Source: Arenibacter certesii DSM 19833
GTDB taxonomy: Bacteria > Bacteroidota > Bacteroidia > Flavobacteriales > Flavobacteriaceae
Assembly: GCF_000429545.1 (NCBI RefSeq)
Contig: NZ_AUCB01000005.1
Coordinates: forward strand, 124,001-188,000
Length of the DNA: 64,000 bases
Reading direction: 5' to 3'
The notes below the pieces were generated by a model. That model worked only from the letters and a program-made list of their open reading frames with translations. It made no database searches and was not told where the DNA came from. The position numbers were made by a program, and so were the translations under genes. Of this stretch, positions 11,013-20,780 are shown in pieces (the stretch's first letter is position 1; every line of letters begins with the position of its first letter).

Positions 11013-11618
11013 TTATTTAGAGTATAACTCAACTATTAATTGTTCTTTTATGTTTTCCGGAATTTGCATTCTTTCTGGGATGGCAACAAAACTACCCTCC
11101 TTTTTTTCACTATTCCATGTGATCCACTCATATACGCTACTACTAGCGTCTAAAGAATCTACAATGGCCTTCAAGGATTTAGATTTCTCTCTTACACCTA
11201 CTACATCTCCTGGCTTTAGCGTATAAGAAGGAATATTCACCAATTCTCCGTTAACAGTAATGTGTCTGTGAGAGACCAATTGTCTTGCCCCACTTCTAGT
11301 AGGAGCAATTCCCATTCTGTAAACAACATTATCTAAACGAGACTCACAAAGTTGAAGTAAAACCTCACCGGTTACCCCACCACTTCTATTGGCCTTTCCA
11401 AAAATGTTTCTAAATTGTTTTTCTAAAATACCGTAGGTGTATTTTGCTTTTTGCTTTTCCATTAACTGGATAGCATATTCAGACTTTTTACCACGACGTC
11501 TGTTATTTCCGTGTTGTCCTGGAGGATAATTTCTTTTCTCAAAAGATTTATCATCTCCGAAAATCGCTTCCCCGAATTTACGGGCGATCTTTGTTTTTGG
11601 TCCTGTATATCTTGCCAT
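11013..11618 (-). CDS. rpsD: 30S ribosomal protein S4
   Basis: Primary 16S rRNA 5'-domain binder. 201 residues with an N-terminal segment lacking the zinc-binding cysteines and a C-terminal S4 RNA-binding domain ([25 protein letters not shown]). The 105 nt between rpsK and rpsD is one of the longest gaps in the run and could hold an autoregulatory leader, S4 being the usual alpha-operon repressor in other bacteria; I see only a partial hairpin there, so this is inference. Confidence 0.98.
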   Translation of the reverse strand: MARYTGPKTKIARKFGEAIFGDDKSFEKRNYPPGQHGNNRRRGKKSEYAIQLMEKQKAKYTYGILEKQFRNIFGKANRSGGVTGEVLLQLCESRLDNVVYRMGIAPTRSGARQLVSHRHITVNGELVNIPSYTLKPGDVVGVREKSKSLKAIVDSLDASSSVYEWITWNSEKKEGSFVAIPERMQIPENIKEQLIVELYSK

Positions 11619-11723
11619 TTTCTTTTATTTTAGAAGTGTGATCATGAATTAAGGCTTATCCTTCGATAATCGTAACTACACCTCTTTGAAAACCCTTTTA
11701 TTAGGATTATTAATTAATATAAA

Positions 11724-12116
11724 TTATACTCTTCTTCTTTTTGGTGGTCTACAACCGTTGTGCGGCATTGGGGTAATATCGATAATTTCGGTAACCTCAA
11801 TTCCAGAGTTGTGTAGGGAACGGATAGCAGATTCTCTACCATTTCCAGGCCCCTTTACATAAACCTTTACTTTTCTTAAACCAGCATCATGGGCAACTCT
11901 TGCACAATCTTCAGACGCTACTTGAGCTGCATAGGGAGTATTCTTTTTAGACCCTCTAAAACCCATTTTACCTGCTGAGGACCAAGAGATAACATCACCT
12001 TTTTTATTGGTTAAAGAAACAATAATATTATTAAAAGAAGCAGTTACATGGGCTTCGCCCACAGACTCTACCACTACCTTGCGCTTCTTTGTCGCTTTTG
12101 CACTTGCCTTTGCCAT
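11724..12116 (-). CDS. rpsK: 30S ribosomal protein S11
   Basis: Small-subunit platform protein contacting 16S rRNA near the E site. 130 residues. The N-terminal Lys-rich arm precedes the conserved core ([31 protein letters not shown]) and the C-terminal [18 protein letters not shown] signature. 13 nt after rpsM. Confidence 0.98.
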   Translation of the reverse strand: MAKASAKATKKRKVVVESVGEAHVTASFNNIIVSLTNKKGDVISWSSAGKMGFRGSKKNTPYAAQVASEDCARVAHDAGLRKVKVYVKGPGNGRESAIRSLHNSGIEVTEIIDITPMPHNGCRPPKRRRV

Positions 12117-12129
12117 AATATCCTAATTA

Positions 12130-12504
12130 TTATTTAGTTACCTTCTTTTTGTTAGCAACTGTTTTTCTCTTACCTTTTCTTGTCCTAGAGTTGTTCTTGG
12201 TTCTTTGACCTCTTAAAGGTAGACCAGATCTATGGCGTATACCTCTATAACAACCTATGTCCATTAAACGCTTAATGTTCATTTGGTTTTCGGAACGCAA
12301 TTCTCCTTCTATAGTAATAGAAGATACTGCCTCTCGAATACGGCTAATCTCATCATCGTTCCACTCAGACACCTTAGTGTCTTCACTTACTTGAGCGGCG
12401 GCTAAAATTTCCTTTGCTCGACTATTTCCTATACCAAAGATATAGGTCAGGGCTATAACCCCTCTTTTTTGTTTTGGTATATCTACACCTGCGATTCTTG
12501 CCAT
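12130..12504 (-). CDS. rpsM: 30S ribosomal protein S13
   Basis: Head protein that contacts the P-site tRNA and L5 across the subunit bridge. 124 residues: [14 protein letters not shown]-terminus, helix-two-turn-helix, then [18 protein letters not shown] and a very basic tail. Starts 2 nt after the rpmJ stop. Confidence 0.98.
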   Translation of the reverse strand: MARIAGVDIPKQKRGVIALTYIFGIGNSRAKEILAAAQVSEDTKVSEWNDDEISRIREAVSSITIEGELRSENQMNIKRLMDIGCYRGIRHRSGLPLRGQRTKNNSRTRKGKRKTVANKKKVTK

Positions 12505-12506
12505 AA

Positions 12507-12623
12507 CTACCCTTGTCTTTGTTTAAATCTAGGATTCTTTTTATTGATTACGTACAATCTGCCTTTTCTGCGCACTATTTTGCACTCGGCACTTCTTTTC
12601 TTTACTGATGCTCTAACTTTCAT
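12507..12623 (-). CDS. rpmJ: 50S ribosomal protein L36, zinc-free form
   Basis: Short ORF read directly from the minus strand: ATG at 12621-12623, TAG at 12507-12509, 38 residues beginning [20 protein letters not shown] and ending NPRFKQRQG. The family's C-x2-C...C...H zinc ribbon keeps only one Cys, so this is the C-minus form that does not need zinc. Position between infA and rpsM is the standard one. Confidence 0.96.
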   Translation of the reverse strand: MKVRASVKKRSAECKIVRRKGRLYVINKKNPRFKQRQG

Positions 12624-12632
12624 CCTATTTAC

Positions 12633-12848
12633 TTAATATCTATATGTAATTCTTGCTTTAGTTAAATCGTACGGACTCATTTCAAGTTTTACCTTATCTC
12701 CCGGAAGCAACTTAATGTAATGCATACGCATCTTTCCCGAAATATGTGCCGTTACCACATGACCGTTTTCCAACTCTACGCGGAACATAGCATTAGATAA
12801 TGCCTCGATAATGCTTCCATCTTGCTCTATTGCTGATTGTTTAGCCAT
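12633..12848 (-). CDS. infA: Translation initiation factor IF-1
   Basis: Binds the ribosomal A site during initiation. 71 residues of S1-like OB fold: [23 protein letters not shown] start, [13 protein letters not shown] and [16 protein letters not shown]. Encoded 3 nt after secY and 9 nt before rpmJ, as in most Bacteroidota. Confidence 0.97.
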   Translation of the reverse strand: MAKQSAIEQDGSIIEALSNAMFRVELENGHVVTAHISGKMRMHYIKLLPGDKVKLEMSPYDLTKARITYRY

Positions 12849-12851
12849 AAA

Positions 12852-14195
12852 CTATGCTACCTTTCTATTTTTACCAGTTTTCATCAATCCATCATAATGC
12901 CTGTTCAGCAAATATGAATTCACCTGCTGCACGGTATCAATTGCTACCCCTACCATAATTAATAAGGAAGTACCTCCATAAAACAAGGCCCACCCCATTT
13001 GCACGCCCATTACTTTAGCGATCACTGCCGGAAGTACCGCCAATAAAGCCAAGAAAATAGAGCCTGGTAGTGTAATCAGAGACATTATCTTATCTAAATA
13101 ATCCCCTGTTTCCTTTCCTGGTCTAATACCGGGAATAAAACCGCCGCTTCTTTTAAGATCATCGGCCATTTTATTGGTCGGTACAGTAATCGCTGTATAG
13201 AAATAAGTAAATACAATGATTAAAAACCCGAACAACAAATTATAGGCCAACCCAAATATATCTTCAAACTGAACTTCCATCCATTGCCCTACAGCGGTAT
13301 TATTGAATGTTTTACCAAGCAAGCCTGGTGCGAACATAATTGCCTGCGCAAAGATAATAGGCATTACCCCAGAAGCGTTCAATTTTAACGGAATATATTG
13401 TCTAGATCCCATAATATTTTTTTCGTATCCACCAGATGCTGTACGTCTAGCATACTGTACTGGGATCTGGCGTGTAGCCATTACCAACAGAACACATAAC
13501 AAGATAACAACAAACCAAATGATCACTTCGATCAGCATAAACATCAGACCACCAGTGTTATTGGTAGTTCTAGATACAAACTCTTGAACAAAACTCTGAG
13601 GCATAGTAGCTATAATACCTACCATGATCAGTAAGGATATCCCATTGCCGATTCCTTTATCGGTAATCTTTTCTCCTAACCACATTGCAAAAATGGTTCC
13701 AGATACCAAAATTATTACCGATGGGATAATAAAATCAAATCCTTTTCCAAATACAAACGCGCTGTCTGGAACACCTAGAGCTCCTAAACTGTACAAATAA
13801 GTGGGCGCCTGAACGATACAAATACCTATGGTTAACCATCTGGTAATTTGATTTATCGTCTTTCTACCGCTCTCCCCTTCTTTTTGCAACTTTTGAAGAT
13901 AAGGAATAGCAATACCCATTAACTGCACCACAATAGAAGCAGAAATATATGGCATAATACCCAATGCAAAAACGGAGGCATTAGACAATGCTCCTCCGGT
14001 AAATGCATTTAAGATACCTAAAATACCGCTATCTGTACTGGAAGCCAAAGCACCCAATTGAGTAGAATCAATACCTGGAAGCACTACTTGTGCACCAAAA
14101 CGATACACTAAAAGCAAGCCTAAGGTTACAATAATCCTACCCTTAAGCTCATCAATCTTCCAAATATTTGATAATGTATCGAAAAATTTCTTCAT
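12852..14195 (-). CDS. secY: Protein translocase subunit SecY
   Basis: Channel subunit of the SecYEG translocon in the inner membrane. 447 residues with ten predicted transmembrane helices, the plug region after helix 1, and the conserved cytoplasmic loop segments EKITDKGIGNGISL and GFIPGIRPG. Lies in the spc operon after rplO, spacing 13 nt. Confidence 0.97.
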   Translation of the reverse strand: MKKFFDTLSNIWKIDELKGRIIVTLGLLLVYRFGAQVVLPGIDSTQLGALASSTDSGILGILNAFTGGALSNASVFALGIMPYISASIVVQLMGIAIPYLQKLQKEGESGRKTINQITRWLTIGICIVQAPTYLYSLGALGVPDSAFVFGKGFDFIIPSVIILVSGTIFAMWLGEKITDKGIGNGISLLIMVGIIATMPQSFVQEFVSRTTNNTGGLMFMLIEVIIWFVVILLCVLLVMATRQIPVQYARRTASGGYEKNIMGSRQYIPLKLNASGVMPIIFAQAIMFAPGLLGKTFNNTAVGQWMEVQFEDIFGLAYNLLFGFLIIVFTYFYTAITVPTNKMADDLKRSGGFIPGIRPGKETGDYLDKIMSLITLPGSIFLALLAVLPAVIAKVMGVQMGWALFYGGTSLLIMVGVAIDTVQQVNSYLLNRHYDGLMKTGKNRKVA

Positions 14196-14208
14196 AGTAT
14201 TCTTTGAC

Positions 14209-14661
14209 TTATAAACTTATTGCTTCACCACCTGCAGCTTCTATCGCAGCTTTTGCAGTAGCAGTAAATTTATGTGCAGAAACTTTAAGAGACGCCTTTA
14301 GTTCTCCTCCACCTAATATTTTAACTAAATCGTTTTTTCCGACCAATCTATTTTCAATAAGAGTATCTATAGTGATTGCATCCTTTACAATACCTTTATC
14401 TACTAATTCTTGAATCTTATCTAAATTGATCCCTGCGTAGTCCTTACGGTTAATGTTAGTAAAACCAAATTTAGGAAGACGTCTTTGCAATGGCATCTGA
14501 CCACCTTCAAAACCAAGTTTCTTAGAATAACCAGATCTGGATTTTGCTCCTTTATGTCCTTTAGTAGCAGTACCACCTTTACCAGAACCTTGTCCTCTAC
14601 CTACAATTTTTCCGGCTCTTTGTTTCGCACCATCCGCAGGTTTTAAATTACTTAAATTCAT
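14209..14661 (-). CDS. rplO: 50S ribosomal protein L15
   Basis: Late-assembling large-subunit protein. 150 residues: the Gly/Lys-rich N-terminal extension (RGQGSGKGGTATKGHKGAKSRSG), FEGGQMPLQRRLPKFGF, and a C-terminal beta-rich domain. 14 nt after rpmD. Confidence 0.97.
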   Translation of the reverse strand: MNLSNLKPADGAKQRAGKIVGRGQGSGKGGTATKGHKGAKSRSGYSKKLGFEGGQMPLQRRLPKFGFTNINRKDYAGINLDKIQELVDKGIVKDAITIDTLIENRLVGKNDLVKILGGGELKASLKVSAHKFTATAKAAIEAAGGEAISL

Positions 14662-14675
14662 AACACTAAAATTAT

Positions 14676-14855
14676 TTAAGCTTCTACAATAGAAACTAAG
14701 TGTTTAACTTTATTTACCATACCTAGAATATTAGCGGTATCATCATGTTCTACCACATGTCCTATTCTTCGTAAGCCAAGAGCCTCTAAGGTTCTTTTTT
14801 GATTTTGAGCTCTATTGATAGCGCTCCTCACCTGTTTTACTTTAATCTTTGCCAT
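14676..14855 (-). CDS. rpmD: 50S ribosomal protein L30
   Basis: Short ORF translated by hand from the minus strand: ATG at 14853-14855, TAA at 14676-14678, 59 residues starting MAKIKVKQVRSAINRAQNQK, with the family core LEALGLRRIGHVV and NILGMVNKVKHLV. Its position between rpsE and rplO is conserved. The 113-nt gap upstream of it carries heptamer repeats, unusual for this gene pair. Confidence 0.96.
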   Translation of the reverse strand: MAKIKVKQVRSAINRAQNQKRTLEALGLRRIGHVVEHDDTANILGMVNKVKHLVSIVEA

Positions 14856-14860
14856 GTTTA

Positions 14861-14895
14861 TCAGTATTCAGCATTCAGTAATCAGTAATCAGTAC
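14861..14895. repeat. Heptamer array 1, TCAGTAN x 5
   Basis: Five head-to-tail 7-nt units in exact register: TCAGTAT, TCAGCAT, TCAGTAA, TCAGTAA, TCAGTAC. It lies between rpmD and rpsE inside the spc operon, just upstream of the rpmD start. Confidence 0.85.
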
Positions 14896-14930
14896 CAGCA
14901 GTTTGTTTTGTTCTCACATCACAATTTAAC

Positions 14931-14965
14931 TACTCAATACCTAGTACCTAATACTTAGTACTATA
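14931..14965. repeat. Heptamer array 2, TACYYAR x 5
   Basis: Five 7-nt units in register: TACTCAA, TACCTAG, TACCTAA, TACTTAG, TACTATA. 35 nt separate it from array 1. Its units resemble the reverse complement of array 1 units (TACTGAW), so the two arrays are loosely inverted. It abuts the rpsE stop codon. Confidence 0.75.
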
Positions 14966-14968
14966 AAT

Positions 14969-15493
14969 TTATCCTTTAAAAACTTTCTCCAAGGAAACAC
15001 CTCTCTGAAGAGCTACCGTTTTGGCATCTCTCAATTGTAAAAGTGCATCAAAGGTAGCTTTCACCACGTTATGCGGGTTAGATGACCCTTGAGATTTAGA
15101 CAAAACATCCTGAACCCCAACAGACTCCAATACAGCTCTTACAGCACCACCGGCAATAACCCCGGTACCTTCAGAAGCAGGCTGGATATAAACTCTTGCT
15201 CCACCGTATTTACCTTTTTGCTCATGTGGCAAAGTTCCTCTATTAAGAGGTATTCTAATAAGGTTCTTCTTGGCATCTTCAATTGCTTTTGCAATAGCAG
15301 TAGCGACTTCCTTGGATTTTCCAAGACCGTGACCTACAACACCATTCTCATCACCAACAATAACGATAGCGGAAAACCCGAACGCTCTACCACCTTTGGT
15401 AACTTTGGTAACACGTTGTATCCCTACCAATTTATCCTTTAATTCTAAACCTCCCGGCTTAACAGTCTCTACGTTTTTGTATTTCTGATACAT
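14969..15493 (-). CDS. rpsE: 30S ribosomal protein S5
   Basis: Small-subunit protein at the mRNA entry side, important for decoding accuracy. 174 residues: N-terminal double-stranded-RNA-binding fold ([22 protein letters not shown]) and C-terminal S5 domain ([29 protein letters not shown]). 7 nt after rplR; followed by the repeat-bearing gap before rpmD. Confidence 0.98.
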   Translation of the reverse strand: MYQKYKNVETVKPGGLELKDKLVGIQRVTKVTKGGRAFGFSAIVIVGDENGVVGHGLGKSKEVATAIAKAIEDAKKNLIRIPLNRGTLPHEQKGKYGGARVYIQPASEGTGVIAGGAVRAVLESVGVQDVLSKSQGSSNPHNVVKATFDALLQLRDAKTVALQRGVSLEKVFKG

Positions 15494-15500
15494 AATATTC

Positions 15501-15857
15501 TTAGAATTTTAATCCTGCTTCCCTTGCGCCTTCGGCCAATGATTTCACTCGTCCGTGGTATAAGTTACCACCTCTGTCAAAAGCAACCGATTCTATACCG
15601 GCTTCCTTTGCCTTCTCGGCGATAGTTTTACCTACCAAGTTCGCAACTTCTGTTTTAGATCCTTTTGTTTTAGCCAACTCCTTATCCCTAGATGAAGCAG
15701 CAACTAAAGTAGTTCCAGCAACATCATCTATCAATTGAGCATATATTTCACTATTACTTCTAAAAACAGCTAGCCTTGGTTTTTGTGCAGTACCTGTGGA
15801 TGTTTTTCTTATCCTCCTTCTGATACGTAGTTTTCTTTCAGTCTTCGATAATCCCAT
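15501..15857 (-). CDS. rplR: 50S ribosomal protein L18
   Basis: 5S rRNA-binding protein of the central protuberance. 118 residues, ending [28 protein letters not shown], the usual family C-terminus. Between rplF (11 nt) and rpsE (7 nt). Confidence 0.97.
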   Translation of the reverse strand: MGLSKTERKLRIRRRIRKTSTGTAQKPRLAVFRSNSEIYAQLIDDVAGTTLVAASSRDKELAKTKGSKTEVANLVGKTIAEKAKEAGIESVAFDRGGNLYHGRVKSLAEGAREAGLKF

Positions 15858-15868
15858 ATTCCTAATTA

Positions 15869-16411
15869 TTAGGCTGATTTACCAGCTTTTCTTCTTAATT
15901 CTTCTCCTACGAATTTAATCCCTTTTCCTTTGTAAGGCTCTGGCTTACGGAAGGACCTAATTTTAGCAGCCACCTGGCCAACTAATTGTTTATCATGGGA
16001 ACTAAGCTTTACGATAGGATTCTTACCCTTATCCGAGACAGTCTCTATTTTCACCTCTGGGGCGATATCTAAAATGATATTATGCGAGAAACCTAAAGCA
16101 AGGTCCAATTTCTGACCTTGGTGACTTGCTCGATAACCTACACCGACCAATTCAAGCTCTTTTACCCAACCCTTGGAAACTCCTTGGGTCATATTATATA
16201 TCAAAGATCTATAAAGACCATGTTTTGCCTTGTGTTCCTTGGAATCAGACGGTCTTGTAACGTAAATTTGACCATCCTCTACCTTTACAGCTGCTCCAGA
16301 AAATTCTTGGGAAAGTGTCCCCATCTTACCTTTTACGGTAATAACATCTTCCTTTACTTCTACGGTTACTCCCTCTGGAATTGCTATTGGATTATTACCT
16401 GTTCTAGACAT
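15869..16411 (-). CDS. rplF: 50S ribosomal protein L6
   Basis: Two-domain large-subunit protein near the factor-binding site. 180 residues, with the C-terminal signature [24 protein letters not shown]. In the spc operon 20 nt after rpsH. Confidence 0.98.
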   Translation of the reverse strand: MSRTGNNPIAIPEGVTVEVKEDVITVKGKMGTLSQEFSGAAVKVEDGQIYVTRPSDSKEHKAKHGLYRSLIYNMTQGVSKGWVKELELVGVGYRASHQGQKLDLALGFSHNIILDIAPEVKIETVSDKGKNPIVKLSSHDKQLVGQVAAKIRSFRKPEPYKGKGIKFVGEELRRKAGKSA

Positions 16412-16431
16412 TCTTCTAAATCTTTAGTGTA

Positions 16432-16830
16432 TTAATAGACATAACATAAAACTTCCCCACCTGCATTCTCAAGCTTTGCTTGCTTACTCGTCATTACCCC
16501 ATGAGAAGTTGAAACGATGGCAATACCAAGACCATTCAGAACCCTAGGCAACTCCTTGGAGTTAGCATATTTCCTAAGTCCAGGCTTACTCACACGCTTT
16601 AATTTTCTAATGACCGGTTCTTTTGTGAACTTATCATACTTTAAAGCGATCTTTATAACACCTTGTATAGAATCGTCTTCAAATTTGTAACTTAAAATAT
16701 ATCCTTGATCGAATAATATTTTAGTAATTTCTTTCTTTAAATTGGAAGCGGGTATTTCTACCACTCTGTGCCCAGCACTACTTGCGTTCCTAATTCTTGT
16801 TAAATAATCCGAAATTGGATCTGTGAACAT
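16432..16830 (-). CDS. rpsH: 30S ribosomal protein S8
   Basis: Central-domain 16S rRNA binder. 132 residues: DPISDYLTRIRNASSAGH start and the C-terminal GIAIVSTSHGVMTSKQAKLENAGGEVLCYVY. In other bacteria S8 represses the spc operon. The 65-nt gap before it contains a perfect palindrome. Confidence 0.98.
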   Translation of the reverse strand: MFTDPISDYLTRIRNASSAGHRVVEIPASNLKKEITKILFDQGYILSYKFEDDSIQGVIKIALKYDKFTKEPVIRKLKRVSKPGLRKYANSKELPRVLNGLGIAIVSTSHGVMTSKQAKLENAGGEVLCYVY

Positions 16831-16854
16831 AGTTATTGATTTACGGTAACGGTT

Positions 16855-16872
16855 TTTAACAATATTGTTAAA
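16855..16872. repeat. 18-nt perfect palindrome between rpsN and rpsH
   Basis: TTTAACAATATTGTTAAA reads the same on both strands and extends to GGTTT...AACC with one bulge. It sits 25 nt upstream of the rpsH ATG. It could be an RNA hairpin in the mRNA leader of rpsH; no T-run follows, so it is not a terminator. Confidence 0.5.
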
Positions 16873-16895
16873 CCTGCAACCTGTTTATATTTATA

Positions 16896-17165
16896 TTACC
16901 AGCTAGCTTTTTTAACCCCTGGTATAAGACCATTGTTTGCAAGCTCTCTAAAAGTAACCCTAGATACACCAAAGGTTCTCATGTACCCTCTTGGTCTACC
17001 TGTAAGTTTACAACGATTGTGCAAACGCACCGGAGATGCATTCTTTGGCAACCTTTGCAATGCCTCGTAATCTCCAGCCTCTTTCAAAGCTTTTCTTTTC
17101 TCAGCATACTTAGCTACAGTCTTTTCTCTTTTGACCTCACGGGCCTTCATAGATTCTTTAGCCAT
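16896..17165 (-). CDS. rpsN: 30S ribosomal protein S14, long zinc-free form
   Basis: Head-domain protein. 89 residues, the long form without the C-x2-C...C-x2-C zinc ribbon: only one Cys is present, in [14 protein letters not shown]. Ends [15 protein letters not shown]. Starts 1 nt after rplE. Confidence 0.98.
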   Translation of the reverse strand: MAKESMKAREVKREKTVAKYAEKRKALKEAGDYEALQRLPKNASPVRLHNRCKLTGRPRGYMRTFGVSRVTFRELANNGLIPGVKKASW

Positions 17166-17166
17166 A

Positions 17167-17718
17167 CTAATTCTTTTTAAAAGGTAATCCTAATTCAGTT
17201 AACAATGATTTGGATTCTTTATCTGTCTCCGCAGAGGTTACAAAGGTAATATCCATTCCATTGATTTTATTAATTTTATCAATGTTTATTTCAGGAAATA
17301 TGATTTGCTCCTCAATACCAAGGCTATAATTTCCTCTTCCATCAAAGCCAGTAGCTTTAATTCCTTGGAAATCCCTTACCCTTGGAAGGGCAGTTGTAAC
17401 CAATCTATCCAAAAACTCGTACATTTTTTCTCCACGCAAAGTAACCTTTGCCCCAATGGGCATACCCTTACGCAATTTAAATGCCGCGACATCCTTTTTA
17501 GATATTGTTGTAATTGCTTTTTGGCCAGTGATCAAGGTAAGCTCATCTACTGCATAGTCAATAAGCTTCTTGTCCGCTACAGCGGCACCAACACCTCTAC
17601 TCACAACAATTTTCTCTAATTTGGGAACTTGCATTACATTTTTGTAACCAAATTCCTCCTGAAGAGCTTTTACCACTCTTTCTTTATATTCCTGTTTTAA
17701 TCTTGGAACGTAAGCCAT
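17167..17718 (-). CDS. rplE: 50S ribosomal protein L5
   Basis: 5S rRNA-binding protein forming an intersubunit bridge with S13. 183 residues with [35 protein letters not shown] and the C-terminal [20 protein letters not shown]. 2 nt after rplX. Confidence 0.98.
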   Translation of the reverse strand: MAYVPRLKQEYKERVVKALQEEFGYKNVMQVPKLEKIVVSRGVGAAVADKKLIDYAVDELTLITGQKAITTISKKDVAAFKLRKGMPIGAKVTLRGEKMYEFLDRLVTTALPRVRDFQGIKATGFDGRGNYSLGIEEQIIFPEINIDKINKINGMDITFVTSAETDKESKSLLTELGLPFKKN

Positions 17719-17720
17719 AA

Positions 17721-18035
17721 TTAAATTACTTCTTTAGATTTCTTAGAAAATCTCACTTTCTTACCATCTCTCACCTCAAATCCTACTCTTGTAGCCTCTC
17801 CCGACTTAGGGTCGATCAAGGATAGGTTGGAAATGTTTAAAGGAGCCTCTTTCTTTACGATACCTCCTTGTGGATTGTTCGCGCTTGGCTTCTCGTGCTT
17901 AGATACCATATTGGCACCTTCTACGATCGCCTTATTCTTCTCACGGTCTACCTTGACTACCTTGCCTTCAACCCCTTTGTGGTCTCCTGCCATAATCCTT
18001 ACGGTATCCCCTGTTTTTATTTTCAATTTTCCCAT
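17721..18035 (-). CDS. rplX: 50S ribosomal protein L24
   Basis: Assembly initiator of the large subunit. 104 residues with a KOW motif near the N-terminus ([20 protein letters not shown]) and the conserved [14 protein letters not shown]. Between rplN and rplE. Confidence 0.97.
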   Translation of the reverse strand: MGKLKIKTGDTVRIMAGDHKGVEGKVVKVDREKNKAIVEGANMVSKHEKPSANNPQGGIVKKEAPLNISNLSLIDPKSGEATRVGFEVRDGKKVRFSKKSKEVI

Positions 18036-18048
18036 TTTGCTATGTTTA

Positions 18049-18417
18049 TTAAAGCACCTCTGGAGCCAATGATATAATTTTCATGAACTGCTTATCACGA
18101 AGTTCTCTGGCCACAGGACCAAATACTCGTGTTCCTCTCATTTCCCCAGTAGGGTTTAAAAGAACACATGCATTATCGTCAAAACGTATATAAGAGCCAT
18201 CAGGTCGTCTGACCTCTTTCTTAGTTCTAACAACAACCGCCGTGGAAACTGCACCTTTTTTAATACCTCCGTTTGGAGTAGCTTCCTTCACGGTAACTAC
18301 AATTTTATCACCAACAGAAGCATACCTTCTTTTTGTACCTCCAAGCACACGAATGGTCAAAACTTCTTTTGCCCCCGTATTGTCCGCTACTTTTAGTCTA
18401 GATTCTTGCTGTAACAT
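18049..18417 (-). CDS. rplN: 50S ribosomal protein L14
   Basis: Interface protein contacting 16S helix 44 and L19. 122 residues: [17 protein letters not shown] start, family signature in the GNIKKG/NGGIKKG region and C-terminal [25 protein letters not shown]. 2 nt after rpsQ. Confidence 0.98.
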   Translation of the reverse strand: MLQQESRLKVADNTGAKEVLTIRVLGGTKRRYASVGDKIVVTVKEATPNGGIKKGAVSTAVVVRTKKEVRRPDGSYIRFDDNACVLLNPTGEMRGTRVFGPVARELRDKQFMKIISLAPEVL

Positions 18418-18419
18418 AA

Positions 18420-18677
18420 TTATTTAGCTCTTTCTATGATTTCAACTAATCTCCAACATTTGGTCTTACTCAATGGTCGTGTTTCCATTATTTTCACAGT
18501 ATCGCCAATATTGCAATCGTTCTTTTCATCGTGCGCAACATATTTCTTTGTTCTCAACACGAACTTTCCGTACATAGGGTGCTTAACTCGCTTAACTTCT
18601 GAAACCACTACTGATTTCTCCATTTTGTTGCTAGTAACAACGCCTATTCTCTCTTTTCTTAAATTCCTTTTTTCCAT
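18420..18677 (-). CDS. rpsQ: 30S ribosomal protein S17
   Basis: Early-assembling OB-fold 16S binder. 85 residues: [24 protein letters not shown] and [23 protein letters not shown]. 13 nt after rpmC. Confidence 0.97.
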   Translation of the reverse strand: MEKRNLRKERIGVVTSNKMEKSVVVSEVKRVKHPMYGKFVLRTKKYVAHDEKNDCNIGDTVKIMETRPLSKTKCWRLVEIIERAK

Positions 18678-18690
18678 AAAGCAGAACCAA

Positions 18691-18882
18691 TTATTGTAAT
18701 TCTCTTTTTGTTAATTCAGTTGCCAATCTTGCCACCGTTCTTCTCACACTTCTAATAAGCAAAGGATTCTCCAATGGTGTTACGGAATGAGCCATTTTAA
18801 GGTCCGAGTACTGCTTTTTAAATTCAGCTCTCTTTTCTTTCAGCTCCTCAACTGATAATTCTTTAATTTCTGATTGTTTCAT
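18691..18882 (-). CDS. rpmC: 50S ribosomal protein L29
   Basis: Helical hairpin protein at the tunnel exit, a docking site for trigger factor and SRP. 63 residues beginning [15 protein letters not shown] use the ATG at 18882, which has AAGGAATC just before it; an upstream in-frame TTG would add four residues that do not match the family. Confidence 0.95.
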   Translation of the reverse strand: MKQSEIKELSVEELKEKRAEFKKQYSDLKMAHSVTPLENPLLIRSVRRTVARLATELTKRELQ

Positions 18883-18899
18883 GATTCCTTGCAATTATA

Positions 18900-19319
18900 T
18901 TAAGCAGAATAGTCCCTAGCAATAATAAATTTTGTTCTAACCGGAAGTTTCTGAGCTGCAAGACGCAAAGCCTCTTTTGCAACTTCAATTGAAACACCAG
19001 CTACTTCGAACAATATTCTTCCTGGCAACACTCTAGCAACAAAATATTCTGGAGCACCTTTACCTTTACCCATACGTACTTCCAATGGCTTTCTAGTGAT
19101 AGGCTTGTCTGGAAATATCTTGATCCACAACTGCCCTTCCCTTTTCATATATCTAGTGGCCGCAATACGAGCTGCCTCTATTTGTCGGGATGTGATGAAA
19201 GAGGTATCCATGGATTTGATCCCGAACATTCCGTTAGAAAGTTGATGTCCCCTTCCAGAGATCCCTTTCATACGCCCTTTCTGCATTTTGCGGAACTTAG
19301 TTCTTTTTGGCTGTAACAT
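18900..19319 (-). CDS. rplP: 50S ribosomal protein L16
   Basis: Large-subunit protein near the A site and the 5S rRNA. 139 residues: [19 protein letters not shown] start, family signatures [20 protein letters not shown] and [20 protein letters not shown]. 22 nt after rpsC. Confidence 0.98.
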   Translation of the reverse strand: MLQPKRTKFRKMQKGRMKGISGRGHQLSNGMFGIKSMDTSFITSRQIEAARIAATRYMKREGQLWIKIFPDKPITRKPLEVRMGKGKGAPEYFVARVLPGRILFEVAGVSIEVAKEALRLAAQKLPVRTKFIIARDYSA

Positions 19320-19341
19320 TTTTCTTTACTTCTTTAAAAAA

Positions 19342-20064
19342 TTACTTTCTACGACGTTGTTTCTTCGGTCCTTCGTGCTTTCCACCTTTTCCACTGGTCT
19401 GACCTTTTGCCATTCCAACTAAAGGAGAAAGTTCTCTTTTCCCATAAACCTCACCTTTCATGATCCAGACTTTAATTCCCAATCTTCCGTAAGAAGTATG
19501 GGCCTCATGCAAAGCGTAGTCAATGTCTGCCCTAAAAGTAGACAAAGGTATTCTACCATCTTTGTAAGATTCTGATCTCGCCATTTCAGCTCCGTTCAAA
19601 CGTCCAGAAATCTGAATTTTGATTCCTTCAGCATTCATTCTCATTGCCGCTGCGATCGCCATTTTAATAGCTCTTCTAAAAGAGATTCTACCTTCTATCT
19701 GACGAGCAACACTAGCAGCTACAAGATTTGCATCTAATTCCGGTCTTTTGATCTCAAAAATATTGATCTGGATCTCCTTGTCCGTAATCTTTTTAAGCTC
19801 CTCTTTCAATTTGTCAACCTCTTGCCCACCTTTACCGATAATAATACCAGGTCTTGCCGTAGTAATGGTAACGGTGATCAATTTAAGTGTACGCTCAATA
19901 ATGATTCTAGACACACTCGCTTTCGCTAAACGTGCATGTATATATTTCCTAATCTTGTCGTCTTCGGCAAGCTTATCGCCATAATCGTTTCCACCGTACC
20001 AGTTAGATTCCCATCCCCTGATAATACCTAGGCGATTTCCGATTGGATTTGTTTTCTGTCCCAT
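19342..20064 (-). CDS. rpsC: 30S ribosomal protein S3
   Basis: mRNA-entry protein with helicase role. 240 residues, starting [18 protein letters not shown] at the ATG at 20064. The frame stays open 54 nt upstream into the end of rplV, but that extension does not resemble the family and is rejected. KH domain with [16 protein letters not shown], and C-terminal GVKVWI-like [14 protein letters not shown]. Confidence 0.98.
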   Translation of the reverse strand: MGQKTNPIGNRLGIIRGWESNWYGGNDYGDKLAEDDKIRKYIHARLAKASVSRIIIERTLKLITVTITTARPGIIIGKGGQEVDKLKEELKKITDKEIQINIFEIKRPELDANLVAASVARQIEGRISFRRAIKMAIAAAMRMNAEGIKIQISGRLNGAEMARSESYKDGRIPLSTFRADIDYALHEAHTSYGRLGIKVWIMKGEVYGKRELSPLVGMAKGQTSGKGGKHEGPKKQRRRK

Positions 20065-20074
20065 ACTAAATGCT

Positions 20075-20482
20075 CTAGCTTTGTGTGTTATTATTAGATC
20101 CCAAAACCAAAGTAACATGGTTGGAACGTTTTCTTATTCTATGCGCTCTTCCCTGAGGCGCAGGACGTAGTCTTTTTAACATACTACCACTATCCACTCT
20201 GATCTCTTTTACAAAAAGCTCAGCTTCCTCTATACTTGCATCTTCGTTTTTGGCTTGCCAGTTTGCTATTGCGGACAATAACAACTTCTCCAACCTACGT
20301 GAAGCTTCTTTTGGGTTAAACTTCAAGATAGCAAGTGCTTTTTCAATCTGCACACCTCTAACCAAATCCGCAACCAAGCGCATTTTTCTAGGAGAGGTAG
20401 GGCAATTGTTAAGTTTTGCAAATGCTATTTGTTGCTTCTCCGTCTTTATCCTTTCGGCCATTTGTCTTTTTCGAACTCCCAT
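20075..20482 (-). CDS. rplV: 50S ribosomal protein L22
   Basis: Lines the exit tunnel with a long beta-hairpin. 135 residues: the core starts near residue 22 ([21 protein letters not shown]) and ends in [21 protein letters not shown]. 6 nt after rpsS. Confidence 0.97.
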   Translation of the reverse strand: MGVRKRQMAERIKTEKQQIAFAKLNNCPTSPRKMRLVADLVRGVQIEKALAILKFNPKEASRRLEKLLLSAIANWQAKNEDASIEEAELFVKEIRVDSGSMLKRLRPAPQGRAHRIRKRSNHVTLVLGSNNNTQS

Positions 20483-20488
20483 AGCTTA

Positions 20489-20767
20489 CTACTTTTTACC
20501 TTTATTTTTTGCTCCAGCATGACCTCTAAAAGATCTTGTAGGAGAAAATTCACCTAATTTGTGACCCACCATGTTCTCTGTTACAAAAACTGGAACAAAT
20601 TGCTTTCCGTTGTGCACTGCTATTGTTTGCCCCACGAAATCTGGAGTAATCATAGATGCCCTAGACCATGTCTTAATGACTGCCTTTTTTCCGGATTCTA
20701 CATTTTGCTGGACTTTCTTATCCAAACTATAGTGAACGTAAGGTCCTTTCTTTAATGAACGTGCCAT
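20489..20767 (-). CDS. rpsS: 30S ribosomal protein S19
   Basis: Head protein paired with S13. 92 residues: [18 protein letters not shown] and the signature [33 protein letters not shown]. Between rplB and rplV. Confidence 0.98.
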   Translation of the reverse strand: MARSLKKGPYVHYSLDKKVQQNVESGKKAVIKTWSRASMITPDFVGQTIAVHNGKQFVPVFVTENMVGHKLGEFSPTRSFRGHAGAKNKGKK

Positions 20768-20780
20768 TTCTTTCTGCTTT

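Noticed and set aside
20065-20118. Extra 18 residues before MGQKTNPIG of rpsC
   Set aside because: They overlap the rplV 3' end and do not match the S3 family; the ATG at 20064 fits.
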